From contig CAVWGP010000012.1 in assembly GCA_963754645.1 (NCBI GenBank), positions 124,001 through 188,000 on the forward strand: a stretch of DNA of 64,000 bases, written 5' to 3'. The stretch comes from CAVWGP01 sp963754645 (lineage in GTDB: Bacteria; Pseudomonadota; Alphaproteobacteria; Bin65). Under the pieces are notes generated by a model. It saw only the letters and a list, made by a program, of their open reading frames with translations. It did no database searches and had not been told where the DNA came from. A program made the position numbers and the translations under genes. Shown piece after piece: positions 26,861 through 35,834 of the stretch. Numbering within the stretch: position 1 is the first letter of the stretch; the number at the start of each line of letters is the position of its first letter.

Positions 26861-27535
26861 CTATTGCGGCCGGGGCCCGAATTTGTGGTCGCTCACCATC
26901 GCCGAAAAACGCACCGGCAGGATGGCGCGGCTGGCGATCTTGCCCGCCTTGTCTTTCTCGACCAAAAGAAGCTGCTGTGCCTCGCTGAGACCGACAGGCA
27001 GCACCATGCGGCAGCCCGGCTTCAGCGCTGCGAGCAGCGCCGGCGGAATCAACTCCGGCGCCGCCGTCGCAACGATGCGGTCGTAAGGCGCGTGCTCGGG
27101 CAGGCCGCGCGACCCGTCGCCGGTGCGGACCACGACATTGCCGGCGCCGATTGCCGCCAGCCTTTGCCGCGCCGCCGTCGCCAGTTCCTGGATGATCTCG
27201 ACGCTGTAGACTTTCGCGGCGAGCTTGCCCAACACCGCCGCGCCGTAGCCGAGGCCGGTGCCGATTTCGAGCACGGTATCGCCCGGACGGATCTGCAGCA
27301 GGCTGAGCATCAGGGCGACGATGAAGGGTTGCGAGATCGTCTTGTCGCTGCCGATGGGGAGCGGCGTGTCGAGGTAGGCGTATTCCCGCAGCTCGGCCGG
27401 CACGAATTCGTGGCGCGGCACATCCTCCATGGCCGCCAGGACGCGCTGATCCAACCGCGCGCCGCTCAGCTTGGCGTGCGCGGCGATCGTTTCGATCATC
27501 TGATCGCGTTTGGCGGCAATATCGGCTTCGCTCAT
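26861..27535 (-). CDS. pcm: Protein-L-isoaspartate O-methyltransferase
   Basis: SAM-dependent repair methyltransferase for isoaspartyl residues, 224 residues. SAM motif I is VLEIGTGLGYGAAVLG. DTPLPIGSDKTISQPFIVALM is the conserved PCMT substrate region, and APYDRIVATAAPELIP is motif II. In alphaproteobacteria a pcm-type gene often lies ahead of a tolC-like gene, but here it is 34 bases downstream of smpB. Confidence 0.92.
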   Translation of the reverse strand: MSEADIAAKRDQMIETIAAHAKLSGARLDQRVLAAMEDVPRHEFVPAELREYAYLDTPLPIGSDKTISQPFIVALMLSLLQIRPGDTVLEIGTGLGYGAAVLGKLAAKVYSVEIIQELATAARQRLAAIGAGNVVVRTGDGSRGLPEHAPYDRIVATAAPELIPPALLAALKPGCRMVLPVGLSEAQQLLLVEKDKAGKIASRAILPVRFSAMVSDHKFGPRPQ

Positions 27536-27569
27536 CGCCGTGTTCCTGGGTCTCCGAACCGAACAAATA

Positions 27570-28043
27570 CTAGCCGCGATCCCGAAGCAAGCGCCCGCGC
27601 TGACGATCCCAATCGCGCGCCTTGTCCGCCGCGCGCTTGTCGTATTGCTTCTTGCCGCGCGCCAAGCCGAGCTCGACCTTGGCGATGCCGCGCTTGTTGA
27701 AATAGATCGACAGCGGCACCAGCGTGATGCCGTCGCGCTGGATGGCGCCGATCAGCTTGTTCATCTCGCGCCGGTGCATGAGCAGCTTGCGCGGCCGTTT
27801 CGGTTCGTGGTGCGCGTAACCGCGCGACGTATATTCCGGAATATTGGCGTTGTAGAGCCAAAGCTCGTCTTTGTGCTCGCCGGCATGCGCGTCGATGATA
27901 TTGCCCTTGCCGGCGCGCAACGCCTTCACTTCGGTGCCGTGCAGCATGATGCCGGCCTCGAACTTGTCCTCGATCGTGTAGTCGTGCCGCGCCTTGCGGT
28001 TCTGCGCGGCGGGCCGGTGCGGCGGTGCCGTGGGTTTGGCCAT
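27570..28043 (-). CDS. smpB: SsrA-binding protein SmpB
   Basis: tmRNA-binding protein for trans-translation, 157 residues. The family signature is clear: NRKARHDYTIEDKFEAGIML, GTEVKALRAGKGNI and the C-terminal ARGKKQYDKRAADKARDWDR tail that enters the ribosomal A site. It is 23 bases downstream of dapA, the classic dapA–smpB pair of alphaproteobacteria. Confidence 0.96.
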   Translation of the reverse strand: MAKPTAPPHRPAAQNRKARHDYTIEDKFEAGIMLHGTEVKALRAGKGNIIDAHAGEHKDELWLYNANIPEYTSRGYAHHEPKRPRKLLMHRREMNKLIGAIQRDGITLVPLSIYFNKRGIAKVELGLARGKKQYDKRAADKARDWDRQRGRLLRDRG

Positions 28044-28066
28044 GGCCCGTCAACGCGCGGAGCGGA

Positions 28067-28966
28067 TCATTCGGCGGCGCGCGCTCCGGCAGCCTTGAGC
28101 AAGCCGACATGCGCCATCGCCTGGCTGACGCGCGCGCGGGCGTTTTCCGAAGCCGCAACCAGCGGCAAACGAATATCCGGCGTTGACAGCCCCAACAGGC
28201 TCGCCGCGTATTTGACCGGCGCCGGACTGGTTTCGCAGAACAGCGCATCGTGCAGCGGCATGAGCAATTCGTTGACGGCCCGCGCCTTGGCGAAATCGCC
28301 CTTCTGCCAGGCCTCGTGCAGGTCCGCGCAATGCCGCGGCGCCACGTTGGCGGTGACCGAGATGCAGCCGTCGCCGCTTTGCGCCAGCAGGGCCAGCGCC
28401 GTGGCGTCTTCGCCGGACAGGATCGAAAAATTGTCGCCGCAGGTCAGGCGCGTGCGCAGCGGCCGCGCGAGATCCATCGTCGCATCCTTGACGCCGACGA
28501 TGTTGGGCAGCTTCGCCAACCGCGCCATGGTATCGACCGACATGTCGACGACGCTGCGCGGCGGAATATTGTAAATTATGATCGGCAGGTCGACGGCGTC
28601 GTGCAGCGCTTTATAGTGTTGGAACAGGCCCTCTTGAGTCGGCTTGTTGTAATAGGGCGTGACGACAAGCTGGGCGGTGGCGCCGGCCTTCTTGGCGTGG
28701 CGCGCCAGTTCGATGCAATGCGCGGTGTTGTTCGAACCGGTGCCGGCGATCACCGGGACGCGCTTCGCCGTCGCCTCGATGCAGAGTTCGACGACGAGCT
28801 TGTGCTCGTCATGCGACAGAGTCGGCAACTCGCCGGTCGTGCCGCAGGGGACAAGGCCATGGGTCCCTTGCTTGATTTGCCAATCGACCAGGCGCTGGAA
28901 CGCCTCGCGGTCGACGGCGCCGTTCTTGAATGGCGTGATGAGGGCGACAAACGAGCCTTTGAACAT
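28067..28966 (-). CDS. dapA: 4-hydroxy-tetrahydrodipicolinate synthase
   Basis: First enzyme of the diaminopimelate/lysine branch, 299 residues. FVALITPFKNGAVD opens the TIM barrel. CGTTGELPTLSHDEH holds the conserved TTGE, IIYNIPPRSVVDMS holds the catalytic tyrosine, and NIVGVKDATMDL holds the Schiff-base lysine. Its start faces the divergent lytic transglycosylase across about 100 bases that include an A+T-rich stretch (28988–29005). Confidence 0.95.
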   Translation of the reverse strand: MFKGSFVALITPFKNGAVDREAFQRLVDWQIKQGTHGLVPCGTTGELPTLSHDEHKLVVELCIEATAKRVPVIAGTGSNNTAHCIELARHAKKAGATAQLVVTPYYNKPTQEGLFQHYKALHDAVDLPIIIYNIPPRSVVDMSVDTMARLAKLPNIVGVKDATMDLARPLRTRLTCGDNFSILSGEDATALALLAQSGDGCISVTANVAPRHCADLHEAWQKGDFAKARAVNELLMPLHDALFCETSPAPVKYAASLLGLSTPDIRLPLVAASENARARVSQAMAHVGLLKAAGARAAE

Positions 28967-29069
28967 GGCACTGCCTCGGGTAGAGACTACATTATTAATG
29001 GTTTAGCATAGTGACCGCGTGCGCGACCGACAAGGGTGCGCGCGGCAAAGCGGACAGCGCGATGGCACA

Positions 29070-31133
29070 ATGACCCGCCTCATCCCCGACCGGCACGCCA
29101 GGCCCGCGCGACGCCCGGCGCGCGGCTTCGTCGGTAGCGCCCTGATCGCTGTTGCACTCGCGCTGCCGGTCGACGCGGCGCGCGCGCAGATCGAGAGCTA
29201 CGGCGCCGCCAAGGACGTCATGACGGCCCTCGAAAAAAAGGAGTACGGCAAGGCGCGGCGCCTGCTCGATGAGGTGCGCGAGCCGCTGCAAAAAAAGGCG
29301 CTGGCCTGGCAAGTCTATCAGGCCAAGGAGAGCGGCGCGCGTTTCACCGAGATCGTGGCGCTGCTCAAGTCGATGCCGGGCTGGCCCAACCTGGCGCGGC
29401 TCGCCGAACGGGCCGAAGAGTCGATCGGCGCGAGCGAAAGCCCCAACGCGATCGTCGGCTGGTTCGCCGCGTCGCCGCCGCGCACGGCGCAGGGCTGGAT
29501 CGCCTATGTCGCGGCACTGTCGAAGCGCGGCGACGATGCGGCCGCGGATCGGGCGATCACCCAGCTCTGGCGCACCGTGCCGCTGTCCGCCGACGAGGAG
29601 AGCTTTTTCCTGAAGCAGCATTTCCGCAGCTTGAAGCCGGACGACGACCGGGTTCGTCTGGCCATGCTGCTGCGCGCGCGGCGCGAGGCCGATGTCCAGC
29701 GCCTGCTCAACCGCGCCGCGCTGCCGAGCGACGAGCGCGAAGCCGCGACGGTGCGCCTATTGATGCAGGCGCGCAACGCCGCCGCGCCGGATCAGATCGA
29801 AGCCCAGCTCGCGAAACTGCCCGAGGCGCTGCGCAACGCCGCCGATTTGCGCTTCGACGAGATGCTGTGGCACCGCCGCGCCGAACGCTACGAGGCGGCC
29901 GGCGCCATCCTGGCCGATGCGCCGGCGGACGAGGCCAACGCGGCGCGCTGGTGGACCGAGGGCAATCGCGTCGTGCGCGAGCTGCTCGCAGCCGGCAAAC
30001 CCGACGAAGCCTATCGCGCCGCCAAAGGGCACAAGCAGGCCGCCGGCGAAGGCTTGGCGACGATGGAGTTTCTCGCCGGCTGGATCGCGCTGCGCAATCT
30101 CGGCAGGCCCGATGACGCCCTCAAGCATTTCCAGACGATCGATCGCCTGACGACGGCGGCCCTCAGCAAGTCGCGTGCCGCCTATTGGGCGGGCCGCGCT
30201 TCCGCCAAGGCGGGCAAGGCCGAAGACGCGGCACGCTGGTATGGGCACGGCGCCGGCTATCCGCACACGTTTTACGGTCAACTCTCGATTGCCGAGCTGG
30301 GCCGCGCGAATTTGGTGTTGCCCGCCGATCTCGCGCCCAGCGATTTGGCGCGCAAACGTTTTGCCGAGCAAGAACTGCCGCGCGTCGCGGGTTTCTTTCT
30401 CGCCATCGGCCATGTCGAGCCGGCGCGCAGCGCGCTCATGCATCTCGCCATGGAAGCCGAGACGACCGAGGACTATGCGCTGATCGCCGATTTCGCATCC
30501 TCCGCCGGCATTGAGCGCCGCGAGGTCACCGTCCGCGCCGTGCGGCGCGGCGCGCGCTTCAACGTGCCGTTGTTCGCGCTCGGCTATCCGACGCTCGATC
30601 TGCCCGCGGAAAATCGACTTGAACCGGCATTCGTCTTCTCGCTGACGCGCCAGGAAAGCGAATTCCACATCGGCGCCAAGAGCCCGAGCGGCGCGCGCGG
30701 CTTGATGCAGCTCATGCCGGCGACGGCGAAGCAAGTCGCCGGCCAAATCAAGATGCCCTACGACCTCGATCGCCTGACCGCCGACCCGGCCTACAATCTC
30801 CGCCTCGGCACCTATTTCCTCGATCGCATGGTCGAGCGCTACGACGGATCGTTCGCCCTCGCGGCGGCGGCCTACAACGCCGGGCCCGGCCGGGTCGGCC
30901 AGTGGCTCGCGAAGTATGGCGATCCGCGCAAGGACAAGATCGACCTCATCGATTGGATCGAGACGATTCCGTTCGATGAAACGCGCAACTACGTGCACCG
31001 CGTTCTGGAGAATCTCGCGGTCTATCGGCAACGCAGCGGCCTGCGCGCCTTGGGCAATCCGCCCTTGGCGCTGTGGCGGCCCGTATCCGCCGAAGCGTTA
31101 ACCGCGCCGATCGAACCGCCCCCGTTGCCTTAA
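29070..31133 (+). CDS. Soluble lytic murein transglycosylase (Slt70-like), copy 1
   Basis: A periplasmic peptidoglycan-cleaving enzyme of 687 residues. The arginine-rich N-terminus precedes a signal peptide (ALIAVALALPVDAARAQ). A long helical superhelical U/L domain follows. The C-terminal SLT domain has catalytic glutamate in FSLTRQESEFHIGAKSPSGA, then RGLMQLMPATAKQVA and AAAAYNAGPGRVGQWL. The ATG at 29070 was chosen because the signal peptide fits there. A divergent promoter region is shared with dapA. Confidence 0.9.
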   Translation: MTRLIPDRHARPARRPARGFVGSALIAVALALPVDAARAQIESYGAAKDVMTALEKKEYGKARRLLDEVREPLQKKALAWQVYQAKESGARFTEIVALLKSMPGWPNLARLAERAEESIGASESPNAIVGWFAASPPRTAQGWIAYVAALSKRGDDAAADRAITQLWRTVPLSADEESFFLKQHFRSLKPDDDRVRLAMLLRARREADVQRLLNRAALPSDEREAATVRLLMQARNAAAPDQIEAQLAKLPEALRNAADLRFDEMLWHRRAERYEAAGAILADAPADEANAARWWTEGNRVVRELLAAGKPDEAYRAAKGHKQAAGEGLATMEFLAGWIALRNLGRPDDALKHFQTIDRLTTAALSKSRAAYWAGRASAKAGKAEDAARWYGHGAGYPHTFYGQLSIAELGRANLVLPADLAPSDLARKRFAEQELPRVAGFFLAIGHVEPARSALMHLAMEAETTEDYALIADFASSAGIERREVTVRAVRRGARFNVPLFALGYPTLDLPAENRLEPAFVFSLTRQESEFHIGAKSPSGARGLMQLMPATAKQVAGQIKMPYDLDRLTADPAYNLRLGTYFLDRMVERYDGSFALAAAAYNAGPGRVGQWLAKYGDPRKDKIDLIDWIETIPFDETRNYVHRVLENLAVYRQRSGLRALGNPPLALWRPVSAEALTAPIEPPPLP

Positions 31134-31226
31134 CCATATTTTACCGTTTAATTTTCATTTCTTTCAGGCAAGTTGCGCAATATGGCTTGGCGATTTGGCC
31201 AAAGCTAGTTTCGGGGACGTGCCGTT

Positions 31227-33509
31227 ATGACGGGGACAGGCTTTTTCGCAAGGCGCGGCCGCGTCTTGCTTGCAGTGTCGTTCGCTGCATACGGCGTAGC
31301 GTTCGTCCAGCCGGGCGCGGCGCAGACGGTGCTACCTTTTCCGCCCGGCGAAAGCGCCATGGTTGCACAAGCCATCGCCGCGGCGAATGCCGGCAATATC
31401 GGCGGCGCCTTGACGCTGCGCGGCGCCCTGCGCGACGAGACGGCACGCAAACTGGTCACATGGTACGCCTATAGCCGCCGCGACGCGTCCGGCGATTTCG
31501 CCGACGTGACAAAGTTTCTCAAGGGCAACCCGCATTGGCCGAACCCGGAAGTTCTGGCCGAGACCGCCGAGCGCGCGATCACGGCGAACACGCCGGCAGA
31601 CGCGATCCTGGCGTGGTTTGCCACCGCCCCGCCGCGCACGGCGGCCGGACTGAAAGCCGCGCATGAAGCATTGAAAACCCAAGGCAAGGCGGCCGAGGCC
31701 GACGCCCTGCTGCGCCGCGGCTGGGCGCGCGCCAAATTGAGCGACGCCGAGGAAAGCGAAATCATCGCGCGCTTCGGCGCGGCACTGCGCGGCGAAGATC
31801 ACGCGGCGCGCATCGGTTATCTCGCCAGCCACGGCAAGAAGCCGGCCGCCCATCGTCTGTTCCAGCAGGTGACGCTCGATGCCGAGGCGCGCGCCATCGC
31901 CGAAACGCGGCTCGCGCTGCGCGACGAAGCCCTGCGTTACGACGCAACGCGCGTCCAGGCGCTTGTCGCCAAGGTGCCGGCGGCGGCGCGACAGCAGGAA
32001 GATTTCGCCTACGATTATTGGCGGTGGACGCGCCGCGCCAATCGCCACGCCGACGGCGGCGCGATCCTGGTGAGCCTGCCGGCCAAGCTCGACGATGGCG
32101 AGCGGTGGTGGAAGGAAATCGATGTCGTGGTGCGCAGCGCCATCGGCGCCGGCCATCACACCGCCGCCTACGATCTGGCGCGCCAGCATCGCCAAAGCGG
32201 TGGCGAAAGCTTCAACGAAGCCGAGTTCCTGGCGGGCTTCATCGCCCTGCGCCTGCTCAACAAGCCGGATCTGGCGGAAAAGCATTTCGCCGCGATCGAA
32301 GCGCGCGGCCAGCTCGGCTGGGAAGCGGCGCGCACGAATTATTGGCTGGCGCGCATCGCCGAGCTCAAGGGCGACAAGGCGCGCGCGCAGCAGCGTTTGA
32401 CGCTCGCCGCCGCCGCGGCCTCGACATTCTACGGCCTGATCGCCGCCGAACGCTTGGCACTGCCGAAGCTCGATGTCGAGCCGGCCGCGGCCGACAAAGC
32501 GGCGGCCGAGAAATTCGCCAAGGACGAGATCGTGCGCGCGGCGCACCTGCTGCGTGGCGCGGGCGATGCGCGCACCGCTCGGCAATTCGTCATCCGCGCC
32601 GCCCTCAATGGCGGCTGGAGCACGGCGCAGCACGCCTATCTCGCGAAATTCGTCTTGGACATGACGCAGCCGGGCGCGCGCGATGTCACCGCCTTGCGCA
32701 TGGCCAAGCTCGCGGCCCGCGACGGCGCCGCCATTCCGGCTTACGGCTATCCGATCATCGACTTGCCCGAAGCCAACACAGTGGAGCCGGCGCTGGTCTA
32801 CGCCGTCACCCGTCAGGAGAGCGAGTTCCAGGCCGCGGCGGTCAGCCACGCCGGCGCGCGCGGCCTCATGCAACTCATGCCGATGACGGCCAAAATGGAA
32901 GCCGCCGACAATCACATGCCCTATGTCTTGGCGCGGCTCACGACCGATCCGCCGTACAATCTGCGGCTTGGCACGGTGCATCTGCAGCGCCTGTCTGCGC
33001 TCCATCAAGGCTCCTACCCGCTCATGATCGCCGCTTACAACGCGGGCACCGAGCGCGCGCAGCGCTGGCTCGCCCAGCACGGCGATCCGCGCCGCGGCAA
33101 GACCGAGTGGGTCGATTGGATCGAGCTGATCGCCTACGAGGAGACGCGCTCCTACACGAAATTCGTGCTCGAAAATCTCGCCGTTTACCGCCTCCGGCTC
33201 GGCGACAAGCTCGACGTGCCGAAACTCTCGGCCTCCTGGCAGGCGCCGAAATCCGATGGCGAGGCGTGCAAGCTGATTTTCGCCCGCGTCACCATCGTAT
33301 CGCCGGCGGCGATCGATAGCAGCGGTTCCGGCGCCGCGAATAGCAGCGGAACCAGCCATGGCGGCGCCAAGAGCGCGGCCGCAGTCGATCACGACGTGGC
33401 GCGCAATCACGCCCCGCTTGGGAGGGCGCCGAACGGCGCCGAGGCCGCCGAAATCAAAATGTTGCGCAAGGACAAGCCGGACAACCGGGCAGGTTCGCCC
33501 GCCTGCTAA
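31227..33509 (+). CDS. Soluble lytic murein transglycosylase (Slt70-like), copy 2
   Basis: A second Slt70-like protein of 760 residues, 93 bases downstream of the first. It has its own signal peptide (LLAVSFAAYGVAFVQPGAAQ), a helical region with the same PPRTA-type repeats (AWFATAPPRTAAGL), and an SLT domain with catalytic glutamate in YAVTRQESEFQAAAVSHAGA and RGLMQLMPMTA. The last ~75 residues are low-complexity (SSGSGAANSSG and similar) and unlike the first copy; they might be a real tail or reading beyond a lost stop. The pair looks like an old tandem duplication. Confidence 0.88.
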   Translation: MTGTGFFARRGRVLLAVSFAAYGVAFVQPGAAQTVLPFPPGESAMVAQAIAAANAGNIGGALTLRGALRDETARKLVTWYAYSRRDASGDFADVTKFLKGNPHWPNPEVLAETAERAITANTPADAILAWFATAPPRTAAGLKAAHEALKTQGKAAEADALLRRGWARAKLSDAEESEIIARFGAALRGEDHAARIGYLASHGKKPAAHRLFQQVTLDAEARAIAETRLALRDEALRYDATRVQALVAKVPAAARQQEDFAYDYWRWTRRANRHADGGAILVSLPAKLDDGERWWKEIDVVVRSAIGAGHHTAAYDLARQHRQSGGESFNEAEFLAGFIALRLLNKPDLAEKHFAAIEARGQLGWEAARTNYWLARIAELKGDKARAQQRLTLAAAAASTFYGLIAAERLALPKLDVEPAAADKAAAEKFAKDEIVRAAHLLRGAGDARTARQFVIRAALNGGWSTAQHAYLAKFVLDMTQPGARDVTALRMAKLAARDGAAIPAYGYPIIDLPEANTVEPALVYAVTRQESEFQAAAVSHAGARGLMQLMPMTAKMEAADNHMPYVLARLTTDPPYNLRLGTVHLQRLSALHQGSYPLMIAAYNAGTERAQRWLAQHGDPRRGKTEWVDWIELIAYEETRSYTKFVLENLAVYRLRLGDKLDVPKLSASWQAPKSDGEACKLIFARVTIVSPAAIDSSGSGAANSSGTSHGGAKSAAAVDHDVARNHAPLGRAPNGAEAAEIKMLRKDKPDNRAGSPAC

Positions 33510-33571
33510 CGGCTTGCGCCGCCCGGCCGGAATGCTAGCGTGCGCGGCACGCAATTCCGGGGAGCTGGGAC

Positions 33572-34273
33572 GTGGCATCGCCGATCCTGAGCAATATCGC
33601 CGCCTGCGTTTTCGACGCTTACGGCACGCTGTACGATTTCAATTCCGCCGCCGCCAAATGCCGCGACGCTTTGGGCGCCAAGGCGGCGCCGCTGGCCGAT
33701 TTGTGGCGCCAGAAGCAGCTGCAATACACTTGGCTGCGTTCGCTGATGGGAACCTATGTCCCGTTTTGGCAGCTGACAGCCGACGCGCTCGACTATTCGC
33801 TCGAAACCCTCGCCATCGACGATCAATCGGTGCGCGCGCGCCTAATGAATGCCTGGCTCGAACTCGACACGTTTCCCGAGATATCGGCGGCGCTCGCGGC
33901 GCTCAAGAAAAAAGGCATCCGCCTCGCGATCCTGTCGAACGGTTCGCCCGACATGCTGGCCGCGGCGGCGAAATCGAGCGGCCTCGACAAGGTCCTTGAA
34001 GCGTCGCTGTCGGTGCACTCGGTCGGCATCTTCAAGCCGGACCGGCGCGTCTACCAGCTCGCAACCGAGCATTTCAAGCAGCCGGCGAACCGCATCGCGT
34101 TCTTTTCGTCGAACGCGTGGGACGCGCATGGCGGCGCGCATTTCGGCTTCCAAACCGTCTGGGTCAACCGCGCCGGCCAGAAGCGCGAGAGAATTCCCGG
34201 TCCGATCGCGATCGAGCGAAATTCGCTCGCCGATATCGCCGATGCGGTCGCGGTCGCCAGCGCGCCGGCATGA
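33572..34273 (+). CDS. Haloacid dehalogenase type II family hydrolase
   Basis: A 233-residue HAD-superfamily hydrolase. Motif I is FDAYGTLYDF with the nucleophilic aspartate, motif II is ILSNGSPDML, motif III is KPDRRVYQLA, and FFSSNAWDAHGGAHFGFQTVWVNR is the typical L-2-haloacid dehalogenase C-terminal block. The GTG start is preceded by GGGAGCTGGGA. Its stop overlaps the start of the next gene by four bases. Many genes of this class act on phosphorylated rather than halogenated substrates. Confidence 0.88.
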   Translation: MASPILSNIAACVFDAYGTLYDFNSAAAKCRDALGAKAAPLADLWRQKQLQYTWLRSLMGTYVPFWQLTADALDYSLETLAIDDQSVRARLMNAWLELDTFPEISAALAALKKKGIRLAILSNGSPDMLAAAAKSSGLDKVLEASLSVHSVGIFKPDRRVYQLATEHFKQPANRIAFFSSNAWDAHGGAHFGFQTVWVNRAGQKRERIPGPIAIERNSLADIADAVAVASAPA

Positions 34274-35271
34274 CCGCGCCGTTGCCGACCTATGCCGATG
34301 TCGTCGACGCGGCCCGGCGCCTTGCGGGCCGGGCCATCGTCACGCCGCTGCTCAACGCGCCGCTGCTCGATGAAAAACTCGGCGGCCGGCTCTTCGTCAA
34401 GGCGGAGCCGCTGCAGAAGACCGGGTCGTTCAAGTTCCGCGGCGCGTTCAACCGCATTTCCCGGATAAACGACGAGGAAAAGCGGCGCGGCGTGATCGCC
34501 TATTCGTCGGGCAATCATGCGCAAGGCGTGGCGGCGGCGGCGCGCGAAATCGGCTGTCCGTCGCTCATCGTCATGCCCAAGGACGCGCCGGCGCTCAAGA
34601 TCGCGCGCACCAAGGCATTCGGCGCCGAGGTCGTGCTCTACGATCGCTATCGCGAGCAGCGCGAGGCGGTCGTCGAGGGCATCCTGCGCCAGCGCCCGAT
34701 GGTGCTGGTCAAGCCGTTCGACGACCCTTTCATCATCGCCGGCCAGGGCACCGTCGGCAACGAGATCGCCGACCAATGCCGCGATCTGGCGATTGCGCCC
34801 GACGCGGTTCTTATTCCCTGCGGCGGCGGCGGCTTGATATCGGGCTCGTCCCTCGCCTTGCGGCACAAGCTGCCGGAGACCGCGATTTTTGCCTGCGAGC
34901 CGGAGGATTACGACGATACGGCCCGGTCCCTTGCCGCCGGCAAGCGACTTGCCGTCGATGCCACCAAACCTTCGATTTGCGACGCCCTGATGTCGCCCAT
35001 GCCCGGCGAGCTGACCTTCGCCCTCAACCGGACCCTGCTATCCGGTGCTCTCGTCGTAAACGAGAAAAGCGTGCGGAACGCGATGGCCGTCGCGTTCGAG
35101 CATTTCAAGCTCGCCGTCGAGCCCGGCGGCGCGATCGCCCTGGCGGCCGTGTTGGCAGGCTTGTTCGACCTGCGCGGGCGAACCGCCGTGGTCGTCTGCT
35201 CGGGCGGAAACGCCGATCCGGGTCTATTCGCCGAGACCTTGCATCGGCACGCGCAAAACATGACCGCCTAG
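34270..35271 (+). CDS. Threonine/serine dehydratase-like PLP enzyme
   Basis: A fold-type II PLP enzyme of 333 residues without a C-terminal ACT domain, so closer to catabolic threonine dehydratase, serine racemase or hydroxy-aspartate dehydratase than to IlvA. The PLP lysine is in KTGSFKFRGAFNRI; SSGNHAQGVAAAA, PCGGGGLISGSSLA and VVCSGGNAD are the other pocket motifs. The ATG overlaps the dehalogenase stop (ATGA), so the two are co-translated. Confidence 0.88.
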   Translation: MTAPLPTYADVVDAARRLAGRAIVTPLLNAPLLDEKLGGRLFVKAEPLQKTGSFKFRGAFNRISRINDEEKRRGVIAYSSGNHAQGVAAAAREIGCPSLIVMPKDAPALKIARTKAFGAEVVLYDRYREQREAVVEGILRQRPMVLVKPFDDPFIIAGQGTVGNEIADQCRDLAIAPDAVLIPCGGGGLISGSSLALRHKLPETAIFACEPEDYDDTARSLAAGKRLAVDATKPSICDALMSPMPGELTFALNRTLLSGALVVNEKSVRNAMAVAFEHFKLAVEPGGAIALAAVLAGLFDLRGRTAVVVCSGGNADPGLFAETLHRHAQNMTA

Positions 35272-35324
35272 GCCGCGCTGCAGCGCGGCCTAGCGACCGA
35301 ATCGGTGCAAACCAGGCCCGAGGC

Positions 35325-35834
35325 CTAGTCGTGCGCGCGGGCTGTCGCGACTTCGGCGGAAGACGATAGCAAGAGCTCGCTCGATTTGCCCAAGGTGCCA
35401 TTCGCACCCTTGGCCGGGGCGGTGCCGGTGCGCTTGCAATTGCCTTCGAACATGGCGCCGGCCTCGATCACGAGCGTTTCCTGCACGATGTCGCATTGGA
35501 CCTTGGCCGTGCGGGCCAGTGTCACCGCACGCGCAATGATCTCGCCAGTCACCGAGCCGCTGATATTCGCCTCGTCGGCGTTCAGCTTACCGATGACCGC
35601 GCCGGCGGCGCCGACAGTGACATTCCGGCCTTGGATATCGCCCTCGATGCGGCCGTCGATCTGAACGTCGCCGTCGCTGAAGAGGTTGCCGGAGATGTGG
35701 AGGCCTTCGCTGACGATCGAAGGCATGCTCGATTTGTTGCCGCCATTACGCGGTTTGGGAGGAGGAATATCCATGAGTTTCGTTGCCATCTCTGAGATTG
35801 AGTTTGAGGGTTTCGGTTTATCTCTGTTGAACAT
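35325..35834 (-). CDS. Bactofilin
   Basis: A 169-residue polymer-forming cytoskeletal protein of the bactofilin family. The central beta-helix is built from repeats such as GLHISGNLFSDGDVQIDG, GDIQGRNVTVGAAG and GSVTGEIIARAVTLAR, flanked by unstructured ends rich in P and N (front) and S and A (back). Its 5' end overlaps the M23 peptidase 3' end by 17 bases. That arrangement matches the known bactofilin/LmdC-type pairing in which the scaffold and an M23 endopeptidase act together in cell shape. Confidence 0.92.
   Translation of the reverse strand: MFNRDKPKPSNSISEMATKLMDIPPPKPRNGGNKSSMPSIVSEGLHISGNLFSDGDVQIDGRIEGDIQGRNVTVGAAGAVIGKLNADEANISGSVTGEIIARAVTLARTAKVQCDIVQETLVIEAGAMFEGNCKRTGTAPAKGANGTLGKSSELLLSSSAEVATARAHD

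Noticed and set aside
31332..33578. 748-codon minus-strand frame opposite the second transglycosylase
   Set aside because: Antisense shadow; the plus strand has a signal peptide and catalytic motifs.
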